Origin: an uncultured Lachnospiraceae bacterium | Lineage (GTDB): Bacteria > Bacillota > Clostridia > Lachnospirales > Lachnospiraceae | Length of the DNA stretch: 64,000 nucleotides | NCBI GenBank assembly: GCA_944384105.1 | Contig: CALWSC010000114.1 | Coordinates: forward strand, 1-64,000 | Direction: 5' to 3' | Shown here: in pieces, positions 10,001 to 17,294 of the stretch | Numbering within the stretch: position 1 is the first letter of the stretch | Layout: each line of letters opens with the position of its first letter | The notes under the pieces: generated by a model | Seen by the model: only the letters and a program-made list of their open reading frames with translations | What the model was told of the DNA's origin: nothing | The model's database searches: none | Position numbers and translations under genes: made by a program

Positions 10001-10625
10001 GGCTCTCCATATCAAAACTGCGGATGGAATCCACCTCTTCCCCCCAAAGCTCAATACGCCACGGATTTTCTTCTGTGAGCGGGAAAATATCGATAATACC
10101 GCCTCTTACGGAAAACTGTCCGGACTGCTCCACCTGCGGCATGCGCTCGTAACCGAGATTTATAAGCGTCCGCTTGATGTTTTCAAGATCCACGGTGCTG
10201 TCGCTCTTCAGATGCAGCACCTGTTCACGGATAAATTCCAAAGGCAGCAGATGATCCATGCATCCACCGATACTTGTGACCACCGCAGCCGCTTTTTGTT
10301 CCAGCAACGCGCGGATGACACGCATCCTCTGTTTTGTCAGCAGGTTGCCCTGAATATCCGCCTGAAAGAAGATCAGATCCTTTGACGGATAAAAAAGGAC
10401 TTCCCGGTCGTACAAGCGGTAATCCTCATAAAGCTCTTTTGCCTTCAGATCGTTCTCCGCTATGATCAAACGCACCGGGGAATCCTGTGTAAGTCCTGCC
10501 GCAAAATGCATTTTCTGGGACTGCGTACATCCGGTTACAAGCTGAATACCGGATGACGCATACAGAGATTTCCTGATCTCCTGAAATTCTGCCAGGCCCG
10601 AGAGGGGCTGCATAATTGCTTTCAT
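7083..10625 (-). CDS. mfd: Transcription-repair coupling factor
   Basis: Mfd displaces stalled RNA polymerase from DNA lesions and recruits UvrA for nucleotide excision repair. At 1180 residues it has full family length. The UvrB-like N-terminal region comes first, then the polymerase-interacting CarD-like domain ([18 protein letters not shown]), then the RecG-like helicase. In the helicase, P-loop GDVGYGKTE is near residue 655, the box IIDEEQRFG follows, and the translocation and TRCF C-terminal domains end the protein. It begins five bases after the pth stop, forming a pth-mfd operon, which is a common arrangement in Firmicutes. Confidence 0.98.
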   Translation of the reverse strand: MKAIMQPLSGLAEFQEIRKSLYASSGIQLVTGCTQSQKMHFAAGLTQDSPVRLIIAENDLKAKELYEDYRLYDREVLFYPSKDLIFFQADIQGNLLTKQRMRVIRALLEQKAAAVVTSIGGCMDHLLPLEFIREQVLHLKSDSTVDLENIKRTLINLGYERMPQVEQSGQFSVRGGIIDIFPLTEENPWRIELWGEEVDSIRSFDMESQRSIENLESVDIYPASEMVLTEAAKARGMKAIQKEAKACIEKMRGAMLTEEAARIRSSTEEMLELLEEQENNAGAQQYLHYFYPDTVSFLDYFPKDAPVILDELNHISESASAMELEFQESMTHRLEKGYLLPGQADLLRKRTEVLAALNRRHCAALCMMEPKKGEWEIRHSYSLDVRSVNSYNNQFELLVKDLKDWKKRGYQVVLLSASRTRAARLAQDLLEEGLNSFYTEDENRIPQPGETMVIFGNARRGFEYPMLKFVLITESDIFGKEQKKRRKKKQYSGRKIQSFSELSIGDVVVHENHGLGIYRGLEKVVVDKVTKDYIKIEYAGGNNLYILATQLDLLQKYAGADAKKPKLNRLGGQEWQKTKTRVRGAVKNIARDLVALYAARQAKEGFVYSPDTVWQREFEEMFPFEETEDQLAAIEAAKKDMESTKIMDRLICGDVGYGKTEIAIRAAFKAVQDGKQVVYLVPTTILAQQHYNTFVQRMKDFPVRVDLMCRFRTPAQQKNTLEGLRKGFVDIVIGTHRILSKDVVYKDLGLLIIDEEQRFGVAHKEKIKQLKENIDVLTLTATPIPRTLHMSLIGIRDMSVLEEPPMDRVPIQTYVMEYNEEMVREAINRELSRGGQVYYVYNRVSSIDEITNEIAKLVPEANVAFAHGQMREHELEKIMYGFISGDIDVLVSTTIIETGLDISNVNTMIIHDADQLGLSQLYQLRGRVGRSNRTAYAFLMYRKNKMLKEVAEKRLSAIREFTELGSGFKIAMRDLEIRGAGNLLGAEQHGHMESVGYDLYCKMLNEAVLEEKGEEVLEDFETAVDLDLDAYIPERYITNEYQKLDIYKRIAGIENDGDAEDMLEELLDRFGDPPKAVQNLLSVAALKALAHRIYVSEIKQQQETLRITMYERAKVNPAGIPKLLEKYGSELSFKMETNPYFIYRPRKKNARERINFLEKARSFLDEMTAELEEAPVVKKC

Positions 10626-10630
10626 ATTCT

Positions 10631-11215
10631 TTATTCCTTTACTGCATTCTGCTTTCTGTTAAACATATTCATGGCGGAGTCAATCTCTTCCTGTACGATC
10701 ATCTCCACCGCCTTTGCAGCCTTTACGATTGCCTCGTCCACGGCTGCACGCTCTTCTTTCCCGAAGGGGCTTAACACATAATCCGCCAGATCCCAGTTCT
10801 TCGGCTTTTCACCCACGCCGATCTTCACGCGCGGAAAGACATCTGTGCCGATCTGAGCAATGATGTTCTTGATGCCGTTGTGTCCGCCGGCGCTCCCCTT
10901 CTTGCGAATACGGATCTGCCCCGGTTCCAGGCTGATATCATCATACAGGACGATCAGCTCCGTCTCCGGGTCAATCTTATAGTAATCCACCAGCTCCCGG
11001 ACAGCCTCGCCGCTCAGATTCATATATGTCAGCGGCTTTGCAGCCAGAACCTTCTGTCCGGCAATGACGCCCTTGCCGTACATTGCCTTGTGTTTTACGC
11101 CCGCCTGTGGGATATGATACTCCTCGATCAGATAATCAACCGTATCGAAACCCACATTGTGTTTCGTGTTCTCATACTGTCTGCCCGGATTTCCGAGCCC
11201 TACAATCAGATACAT
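10631..11215 (-). CDS. pth: Peptidyl-tRNA hydrolase
   Basis: Pth releases peptides from prematurely dropped peptidyl-tRNA. The 194-residue product has the expected family length. The start MYLIVGLGNPGRQYENTKHN carries the catalytic His of the TKHNVGF motif, the central GxPLTYMNLSG-type motif is present, and so is the KGSAGGHNG loop. A clear AGGAG lies before the ATG. It sits 14 bp after the G3E GTPase gene and 5 bp before mfd, so the three are probably cotranscribed. Confidence 0.97.
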   Translation of the reverse strand: MYLIVGLGNPGRQYENTKHNVGFDTVDYLIEEYHIPQAGVKHKAMYGKGVIAGQKVLAAKPLTYMNLSGEAVRELVDYYKIDPETELIVLYDDISLEPGQIRIRKKGSAGGHNGIKNIIAQIGTDVFPRVKIGVGEKPKNWDLADYVLSPFGKEERAAVDEAIVKAAKAVEMIVQEEIDSAMNMFNRKQNAVKE

Positions 11216-11229
11216 GTATTTTCTCCTGA

Positions 11230-12189
11230 TCAGTTAAAATATACGAGCGGATCCTCCGGCTTTTCCGCCTTCTCCACGCTCACTGCGTACAGCACAGGTC
11301 CCACTTCACGGTAGACCTTGTTAAACTCTACCTTTACTTTTGCCGTCACATCCACCCACTGTCCGCTCTTTAAGGACTCTGTCTTGTCGCTGTGGCAGAT
11401 AAATCCGATAAACGTCATGTCATCTGCGCAGCATGTCATTGCCTTTCTTCCCGGCATAAAGTAGTCTGCATTTTTCTTTCTGCTCTTTACGACTAGTCCC
11501 TTATAGCGGACTGTCTTGCCGTCATACTTCTCGGGATGATCCATCATGTCAATATACCAGAGACCGAAGTCCTCATACGGCACGTCGATAAAGTCCCCGC
11601 TGGTATCAAACGGCATCTCATCCTCAAAAATATCATCCAGCTCGCCCTCTTCATCCTCAAAGAGCACCTCGCATCTCTGATTTGCGACCTTGATGCTTCT
11701 GCGGAACGTTGCGAGCGGGTACTCTCTCTTGCTGCGGTTAAAAATCACCATGTCCGCGTTCCTGCACATCTCCATGAACAGAGACTTTAAATTCTGCATA
11801 TAGATCTGGAAACAGCTTGCGTCCACAATAACAATATGCTGTGCCGGATCCCAAAACTGGGGCAGCTCCATCTGCTCAAACTTGGACACGCTCCACAGAG
11901 GGTTGAACTCTATGACTACGCGTTCCGGTTTGTAGCGGCGGTTCAGCGCCTTTAAATATTCCGGCGTAAAATCAGATGGCTCTTCAACCACCTCAATGAC
12001 CGTATGGTATCTCTTTTTGAGCTTCTCTTCGTCGTATTCTTCCTCGCCCTCTTCCGTCAGGATCAGAAGCGTGGTTCCGTCGATCTGGAAGTAGTCCTGT
12101 TCCAGCGTGAATTTCAGGAAGCTTGTCTTGCCCGCCTCCAGAAATCCAGTGATGAGGTACACCGGTATTCCCATATCTTCTTCAAACAT
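11230..12189 (-). CDS. G3E (CobW-like) GTPase fused to a YcgQ/TIGR03943-like C-terminal domain
   Basis: This 319-residue protein begins with a CobW-type P-loop, GFLEAGKTSF, and its N-terminal half fits the G3E GTPase family used in metal delivery, though the usual CxCC metal motif is absent. An acidic linker (EDEEGELDDIFEDEMPF) leads to a C-terminal beta-rich segment (KTVRYKGLVVKSRKKNADYF, then a CCADD motif). That segment resembles the C-terminal OB-like domain of YcgQ/TIGR03943 proteins, which usually pair with YcgR permeases and GTPases. The fusion suggests a role in a metal-linked membrane system, but none is encoded next to it. The function is inferred. Confidence 0.7.
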   Translation of the reverse strand: MFEEDMGIPVYLITGFLEAGKTSFLKFTLEQDYFQIDGTTLLILTEEGEEEYDEEKLKKRYHTVIEVVEEPSDFTPEYLKALNRRYKPERVVIEFNPLWSVSKFEQMELPQFWDPAQHIVIVDASCFQIYMQNLKSLFMEMCRNADMVIFNRSKREYPLATFRRSIKVANQRCEVLFEDEEGELDDIFEDEMPFDTSGDFIDVPYEDFGLWYIDMMDHPEKYDGKTVRYKGLVVKSRKKNADYFMPGRKAMTCCADDMTFIGFICHSDKTESLKSGQWVDVTAKVKVEFNKVYREVGPVLYAVSVEKAEKPEDPLVYFN

Positions 12190-12444
12190 TCGTATTCCCT
12201 CTTTCTCCAGTTGTCAGGCACCTGCATACTCTGCGCCTGCCCTTTATTCTAAACGTTTTTTGTGAAAAGCTCAACCATATTTTTCGGATATGGGTTTGAT
12301 ATTATTCTATAATTTTTGATAAATTATTCACATATCTTCACCCATTCACAGAGGCAAAAGTCCTGCAGCTTCGGGGAAAAGTAATTTTTACCATGAAATT
12401 CCATATGGGACATGGATATTTTCAATAAATATTTACTATATACA
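12190..12444. other. AT-rich divergent intergenic region
   Basis: This region separates the minus-strand G3E GTPase operon from the plus-strand BlaI-like genes. It is AT-rich with no supported gene or RNA. The AGAGGG ribosome site of the GTPase gene is at its left end. A promoter for that operon must lie here but I could not fix one. Confidence 0.5.
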
Positions 12445-12473
12445 TTTACTTTATATCACTGATGTGGTATATT
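12445..12473 (+). promoter_or_regulatory. Promoter of the tandem BlaI-like genes
   Basis: TTTACT (12445-12450), a 17-bp spacer and TATATT (12468-12473) precede the GTG start by 32 bp. ATTTACT also occurs at 12431-12437, giving a 13-bp-spaced direct repeat overlapping the -35, which could be a repressor site. Confidence 0.6.
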
Positions 12474-12504
12474 AATAGTATCTTAGAGAAAGGGGGTAAC
12501 GCCT

Positions 12505-12870
12505 GTGGAAAAGCTCACTAAAAAAGAATTTGAGATTTTAAGAAGGCTTTGGGAGGGAGGTCATCCCTGCACGGTTTCTGAATTTTTTCGTGAGAATCCC
12601 GACATCGCGAAGCCTACCATTGCCAAGGCATTCAAGACGCTCTCCGCAAAGGGATATATAAAAGGGGGATCCTTTGTGCAGAGCAAGACGAATTTTGCTC
12701 AGGCTTTTTCAGCTGCACTTACCGAGAAGGAGTTTCTGAAGCTGAAGAAGAATCAGGCGAGCGCATCGCCCGAGGCTCTGTTCAATACGCTCTGGAAGAC
12801 AGCTTCTGATAAGGACGCGCTGCTCGAAGATCTTGTGGCTCTTCTGGATAAGTACACACAGAGGTCATAA
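12505..12870 (+). CDS. BlaI/MecI-family transcriptional repressor, copy 1
   Basis: This 121-residue protein belongs to the penicillinase-repressor family. The N-terminal winged helix-turn-helix is clear (LTKKEFEILRRLWEGGHPCTVSEF, then KPTIAKAFKTLSAKGYI), and a helical dimerisation tail follows. It starts at a GTG preceded by GAAAGGGGG. In the classical system a BlaR sensor-protease cleaves the repressor; no BlaR, beta-lactamase or PBP gene is adjacent. The next gene is a close paralogue, so the two may form homo- or heterodimers. The target genes are not evident. Confidence 0.8.
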   Translation: MEKLTKKEFEILRRLWEGGHPCTVSEFFRENPDIAKPTIAKAFKTLSAKGYIKGGSFVQSKTNFAQAFSAALTEKEFLKLKKNQASASPEALFNTLWKTASDKDALLEDLVALLDKYTQRS

Positions 12871-12929
12871 GCAAACATCACTCGTTAATTGTTACATAGT
12901 ACCAGCAACACGAAAGGGAGCGAAATCTT

Positions 12930-13316
12930 ATGACAAAACTTACTAAAAAAGAATTTGAGATCCTGAGAATACTCTGGGAATCCGGACGTCCGTACACGGT
13001 TTCTGAATTCTACAGCGCTCATTCCGATCTCGCAAAACCGACGATTGCCAAAGCTTTCAAGACACTTGCCGCAAGAGGCTATATCAAAGGCGGCTCCTTC
13101 GTACAAAGCAAGACCAACTTTGCCCAGGCTTTTTCAGCCAACCTCACAAAGGATGAATTCCTTCAGCTCAGAAAGAATCAGCTCGGTGCCTCTCCGAATC
13201 TGCTGTTCAACACACTCTGGAAAGCAGCGCCTGATAAAGACGAACTGCTGGACGATCTCTCCGCACTTTTGGACAAATACAGAAAACAGTCTGAGACAGC
13301 GAAAAAAGAGCAGTAA
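12930..13316 (+). CDS. BlaI/MecI-family transcriptional repressor, copy 2
   Basis: This 128-residue paralogue of the preceding gene is 59 bp downstream. The two proteins share long identical blocks such as KGGSFVQSKTNFAQAFSA and AKPTIAKAFKTL, so they arose by tandem duplication. The winged helix and the C-terminal dimer region are intact in both, and a GAAAGGGAG ribosome site supports the ATG. The QSKTNFAQAFSA segment differs from the cleavage-site region of classical BlaI, so regulation by proteolysis should not be assumed. A terminator follows, closing a two-gene operon. Confidence 0.8.
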   Translation: MTKLTKKEFEILRILWESGRPYTVSEFYSAHSDLAKPTIAKAFKTLAARGYIKGGSFVQSKTNFAQAFSANLTKDEFLQLRKNQLGASPNLLFNTLWKAAPDKDELLDDLSALLDKYRKQSETAKKEQ

Positions 13317-13346
13317 CCTGAGTATACTTATTTTTCCCAACATAAA

Positions 13347-13392
13347 GGCTGCCGCACATGCTTTTTCAGTGCAGCAGCCCTATATTTTTTCT
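13347..13392 (+). terminator. Terminator of the BlaI-like operon
   Basis: The stem GGCTGC-CGCAC pairs imperfectly with GTG-CAGCAGCC across a short loop (13347-13379). It is followed by TATATTTTTTC. Confidence 0.75.
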
Positions 13393-13443
13393 ATAACTTT
13401 TTATCACGGCTCAATTCTGAATATTTCCGTTATTATCTGATTC

Positions 13444-15114
13444 TTATTCCTGTTTTTCCTGTATGCTCTTCTTCCGCAGGCTGCCGGCTGCAGCCTCCTG
13501 TATCTTTCTGTTTACGCTCTCCCTTACCTGGCCAAGATACGTCAGGTTTCTCGGATAACGGCTGAAGGTCAGCTCCTCATTGCCGAGACATTCCATAACC
13601 GTCTCTCTGTCAGTCAGGTGCTCGAGATATCTCATGGCGCGCAGGTCGTTCATAGCCTCCTCCATAAGCATCAGGCGGATCGATTCTTCCGGCACTCCGT
13701 CCTCCCCCGGATATACGAGGAAAGGATCTCCCGAAGGAAATGCCCCGTCGGCGTCCGTACTCAGATACGGATTTACGGGATAGAGGGAATACTGGCTGTT
13801 GTAGAAGTTATATCCCCACTGGAGAAATCCGGCAATCTGATATTTGTACATCTGTACGCCGAGGACGCGCGTCCGGTAGCCGGGCATAACGATGAACCGG
13901 TTTGAGACATCCTTCCACTGGGCGGTACAGTAATACGTCCACAGCTTCTTCGGCGGGTTTTCCAGGAACGGTTCGATGCGGTCGTTAGCGCAGATCGGCT
14001 CATCCACAATACCTTTCCCGTAGAATTCATAGTTTGAAAGAGCATCTATGACCGGAAAATCCCGCAGCATCTCCTTCACCATTGCACGTGCCGCCCGGTA
14101 TGATTCGAGCTGTTCGAGCGAAGGCTCATCGGATATGTGAAAGTAGCACTGCTTCTCAATTCCAAGCTTCTTCAGTTCTTCCGTGAATGAGGCTAGAAAC
14201 GCGCGCAGAAATGCTGCATACGCCTCCCCGGATGCCGGAGTCTCCCAGCCGAAAATTCTGCACAATTCGCCGTTCTTATATCCCATAATCTTCGGAGCGG
14301 CCGCAGCACCCCACTGACTGAACAGATGTGACATCTCAAAATACGCAGCGCCGCAGTCCCTGCACATTTCAATCCAGCGCTCAAAGCGCTCATAGCCGAA
14401 TTGATAACCGTCATCCGTCACCCACACGTCGACAAGCTGCACCGTGCGCCGCTCCGCGCCCTTTGCAGTGTCAAGCGGAGGAGTAAAAATCGGAGTAAGG
14501 ATCATATTGCAGCCTCTGCGTACTGCAGTATGGATAAAGTTCTTTACAATTCTCCAGTGCTCCTCACTGAACACCTCCACCCCGTAATAATTTGCCAGAC
14601 AGTCGCAGTGGAACCATTCTGTGTGCGGAAGATCCAGTTTCGGCAGCACAGCATCCAGAATCTCCGCCTGTACCTTCACGGTCTGCATACAGCCTTCCAC
14701 TCCCAGCGTGATCTCAATCGAATATGTACCGGCAGGCGTATTCTCATCCGCCGTCACATCTACCCAAAGGCTGCGCCACTGACCCAGAATCATCGGAAAG
14801 CCATGTGCGCTTAATTCCTCCAGTCTGTCCGGATAAAGCCCCGGCTCCGTGGTCAGATAGTCGTTATCCGTCTGCCCATGGCAGGGATACTCACATGGCA
14901 CAAGCGCTGCCGTGCGCACGTGTACGGCAATCTCCTGCGGCGCATTCATTGTTACTTTTCCCCATTCCCTTTTCTCCCCTTCCCAGCAGTAGGCGATCTG
15001 GAAGGAGACTGTCTCGTTTCTCAGCGCCGTATAAATTTCCTGCGCTCCCTCGGCGGAGGGTTCGCGGGAAGGAAAGACTTTTTCCATTGGGGAAATATGT
15101 TTTATTTTCAACAT
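13444..15114 (-). CDS. DUF4091 / GH123-type glycoside hydrolase
   Basis: This 556-residue protein matches the DUF4091 group, which includes GH123 beta-N-acetylgalactosaminidases. The beta-rich N-terminal domain is followed by a TIM-barrel region. The motif FHISDEPS supplies the adjacent Asp329-Glu330 pair, which in GH123 stabilises the intermediate and acts as the acid. No signal peptide is present, so it is probably cytoplasmic and acts on imported oligosaccharides. Specificity is unproven; DUF4091 members outside GH123 are diverse. It stands alone with its own promoter. Confidence 0.8.
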   Translation of the reverse strand: MLKIKHISPMEKVFPSREPSAEGAQEIYTALRNETVSFQIAYCWEGEKREWGKVTMNAPQEIAVHVRTAALVPCEYPCHGQTDNDYLTTEPGLYPDRLEELSAHGFPMILGQWRSLWVDVTADENTPAGTYSIEITLGVEGCMQTVKVQAEILDAVLPKLDLPHTEWFHCDCLANYYGVEVFSEEHWRIVKNFIHTAVRRGCNMILTPIFTPPLDTAKGAERRTVQLVDVWVTDDGYQFGYERFERWIEMCRDCGAAYFEMSHLFSQWGAAAAPKIMGYKNGELCRIFGWETPASGEAYAAFLRAFLASFTEELKKLGIEKQCYFHISDEPSLEQLESYRAARAMVKEMLRDFPVIDALSNYEFYGKGIVDEPICANDRIEPFLENPPKKLWTYYCTAQWKDVSNRFIVMPGYRTRVLGVQMYKYQIAGFLQWGYNFYNSQYSLYPVNPYLSTDADGAFPSGDPFLVYPGEDGVPEESIRLMLMEEAMNDLRAMRYLEHLTDRETVMECLGNEELTFSRYPRNLTYLGQVRESVNRKIQEAAAGSLRKKSIQEKQE

Positions 15115-15149
15115 TTATTGCATCCCCTCCTCTGCTTTGATTGTATTTT

Positions 15150-15178
15150 ATATTAGAATTGCATCATGGAAAAGTCAA
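15150..15178 (-). promoter_or_regulatory. Promoter of the GH123-type gene
   Basis: On the minus strand TTGACT (15173-15178), a 17-bp spacer and TAATAT (15150-15155) lie 35 bp before the ATG. Confidence 0.7.
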
Positions 15179-15209
15179 TCTATAAAATGACAAAGAATCC
15201 AAATTTTTC

Positions 15210-15239
15210 TTGACACGGCCCTGTCCCCGGCTGTATGAT
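15210..15239 (+). promoter_or_regulatory. Promoter of the leader peptide and ABC exporter operon
   Basis: TTGACA (15210-15215), an 18-bp GC-rich spacer and TATGAT (15234-15239). It lies 38 bp before the leader-peptide ATG and about 270 bp before the first exporter gene. Confidence 0.8.
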
Positions 15240-15277
15240 AAAGTTACTTTAGAAAAATTCAGAAAGGAGGAACTCAG

Positions 15278-15391
15278 ATGACACGTACCATCAATATCAC
15301 AATCATAAACCGTACAACTTCACATATCAAACCGATCCGGGAACTTGATGGCAGGGTCATCTGTGCGCCTCGCGGTCTTTTTATCTGTTGA
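15278..15391 (+). CDS. 37-residue leader peptide upstream of an ABC exporter
   Basis: This small open frame starts at an ATG preceded by AAAGGAGG at ideal spacing and lies just downstream of a strong promoter. The 37-residue product begins MTRTINITIINRTTSH and ends RVICAPRGLFIC. It is basic, without a signal peptide or a clear membrane segment. Its stop codon is 36 bp before a strong intrinsic terminator, beyond which two ABC exporter genes begin. The layout matches translated leaders such as BmrB, which controls BmrCD in Bacillus subtilis by drug-induced ribosome stalling. I see no sequence match to BmrB itself. The role as a stalling sensor is inferred from position and architecture. Confidence 0.7.
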   Translation: MTRTINITIINRTTSHIKPIRELDGRVICAPRGLFIC

Positions 15392-15426
15392 TGGAAAAGG
15401 ACTGCTGATTTTTTGCATGTGCGGCA

Positions 15427-15466
15427 GGGGCATCCCAGAAGTTCAGGCTTCGGGGATGCCTTTTTT
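15427..15466 (+). terminator. Intrinsic terminator (probable attenuator) between leader peptide and ABC exporter
   Basis: GGCATCCC (15429-15436) pairs with GGGATGCC (15453-15460), extended inward by GAAG/CTTC across one mismatch and followed by six T (15461-15466). It sits inside the leader of the exporter operon, so the exporter genes are transcribed only on readthrough or antitermination. TGCGCCT within the leader frame (15364-15370) can pair at six of seven positions with AGGGGCA (15426-15432) at the base of the terminator, giving a possible antiterminator. Confidence 0.8.
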
Positions 15467-15509
15467 GCGTTTCCGGATCACAAATTTTACTTAAAGGGGG
15501 ATTTTACTT

Positions 15510-17294
15510 ATGAACCACACCATGGGAACTCTTCGAAAGTTCCGCAGCATCGCCCGTTTCCTGAAGGGAAGTTCGCACTTTCTGGTTCTGGCGCTGGCGG
15601 CAGGTATGCTCAACACCATGTTCAATGCCCTGACGCCGCAGATTATTCGTCATACGGTAGACGCGCTGACCGGCGAAGGCGGCTATCCGGGCACACGTTT
15701 TCTGCTGCTGGCGGCTGCTGCGGTGGTGGCAAGCGCCTCGCTGGCGGGAATTTTCACCTACGCGAGCAGCATCTGTATTTCAAAAGGTTCCGAGGGCTTT
15801 TTAAAGACCATGCGTGACCAGCTTTACCGTCACATTCAGCGGCTTCCTTATACCTGGCATGTGCAGCATAAGACCGGCGATATCATCCAGCGCTGTACCA
15901 ACGATGTTGAAATTATACGAAATTTCGTCTGCACACAGCTCATGGAGGTCATCCGCATCGTGTTCCTGATCGTGCTCTATCTTGCGATTATGTTTACCAT
16001 GAACCTGCGGCTGTCTCTGATTGTACTGCTTTTTATCCCGCTGATCATGGGCTACTCGGCATTCTTCTACTCAAGAATCTCACGCCGCTTCCTGCTGGCA
16101 GATGAGGCGGAGGGAGAACTCACTGCCAAGGTACAGGAAAATCTGACCGGCGTGAGAGTTGTGCGCGCATTCGGTCGGGAGCTGTATGAGATCGACCGCT
16201 TTGACGAGAAAAATAATACGTTCGCAAACCTCTGGATTAAGGTTGGGCGCTTAATGAGTGTCTACTGGGGCGCAGGCGATTTCATGACCGGTATTCAAAT
16301 CATGACGATTCTCGTGATCGGTACTGTCCTCACGGTTAAGGGACAGATGACGCTCGGTGAGCTTGTGGCGTTTATCTCCTATAACTCCTCGCTCGCATGG
16401 CCGATCCGAAGCCTCGGGCGCGTACTCTCAAATATGAGTAAGGCGAGCGTATCTATCGACCGCGTCACCTATATCCTGGACGCCGAGGAAGAGCAGGGAC
16501 ATCCTGATGATGTAAAGCCGCCGATGGACAGAGAAATTCGCTTTAACCACGTTTCCTTCTCCTACGGACACGACGCACCGGTACTGAAGGATCTTGACTT
16601 TACCATCCCGCCGGGTACTACCTTCGGCGTGCTGGGCAGCACGGGCAGCGGAAAGTCCACTTTTGTCCATCTGCTTGACCGGCTCTATGAGCTTCCGGAA
16701 GATGCGGGCTCTATTACCATCGGCGGCGTTGACATTCGTCATATTGACCTTGCTCATCTGCGGAAAAATATCGGTATCGTACTTCAGGAGCCGTTTCTGT
16801 TCTCCCGCAGCATCGGAGAAAATATCTCTGTCACACGGGATGAGCCGTCCTTTCCGGAAATCCGGGAGGCAGCGCGCACCGCATGTGTGGATGATGCGGT
16901 CATCCAGTTTGACAATGGATACGACACCATGGTCGGTGAACGCGGCGTAACGCTCTCCGGCGGACAGAAGCAGCGCGTTGCCATTGCAAGAATGCTGCTT
17001 CAGAAAGCGCCTATCATGATTTTCGATGATTCGCTCTCTGCCGTGGATGCGGAGACGGATGCAAAAATCCGCGCTGAGCTCAAATCTCACATGGGCAGCA
17101 GCACGGTAATTCTGATTTCTCACCGCATTACGACGCTGATGCAGGCAGATTTTATCATTGTTCTTGAAGACGGTCATATCGAGGAGTCCGGCACCCACGA
17201 CGAGCTGCTTGCGAAAAACGGTATTTACAGGAAAATATATGATATTCAGATGAATACGGACGATGATCTTTTGACGGGAGGAGGAGAAGCATGA
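15510..17294 (+). CDS. Heterodimeric ABC exporter subunit with degenerate Walker B (BmrC-like)
   Basis: This 594-residue half-transporter has six membrane helices followed by an ATPase domain. Walker A is GSTGSGKST (residues 376-384), the signature LSGGQ (482-486) is canonical, but Walker B reads MIFDD, so Asp507 replaces the catalytic Glu. That is the hallmark of the inactive-site partner in heterodimeric multidrug exporters such as BmrC or TM287. The partner follows with a four-base overlap. Likely substrates are drugs or other amphiphiles, exported across the membrane. Expression passes through the leader-peptide terminator upstream. A good GGGGG ribosome site precedes the ATG. Confidence 0.9.
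   Translation: MNHTMGTLRKFRSIARFLKGSSHFLVLALAAGMLNTMFNALTPQIIRHTVDALTGEGGYPGTRFLLLAAAAVVASASLAGIFTYASSICISKGSEGFLKTMRDQLYRHIQRLPYTWHVQHKTGDIIQRCTNDVEIIRNFVCTQLMEVIRIVFLIVLYLAIMFTMNLRLSLIVLLFIPLIMGYSAFFYSRISRRFLLADEAEGELTAKVQENLTGVRVVRAFGRELYEIDRFDEKNNTFANLWIKVGRLMSVYWGAGDFMTGIQIMTILVIGTVLTVKGQMTLGELVAFISYNSSLAWPIRSLGRVLSNMSKASVSIDRVTYILDAEEEQGHPDDVKPPMDREIRFNHVSFSYGHDAPVLKDLDFTIPPGTTFGVLGSTGSGKSTFVHLLDRLYELPEDAGSITIGGVDIRHIDLAHLRKNIGIVLQEPFLFSRSIGENISVTRDEPSFPEIREAARTACVDDAVIQFDNGYDTMVGERGVTLSGGQKQRVAIARMLLQKAPIMIFDDSLSAVDAETDAKIRAELKSHMGSSTVILISHRITTLMQADFIIVLEDGHIEESGTHDELLAKNGIYRKIYDIQMNTDDDLLTGGGEA

Noticed and set aside
15392..15509. A metal or SAM riboswitch before the ABC exporter instead of a leader peptide
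   Set aside because: No aptamer signature is visible, whereas the leader frame has a strong ribosome site and is followed by a strong terminator.
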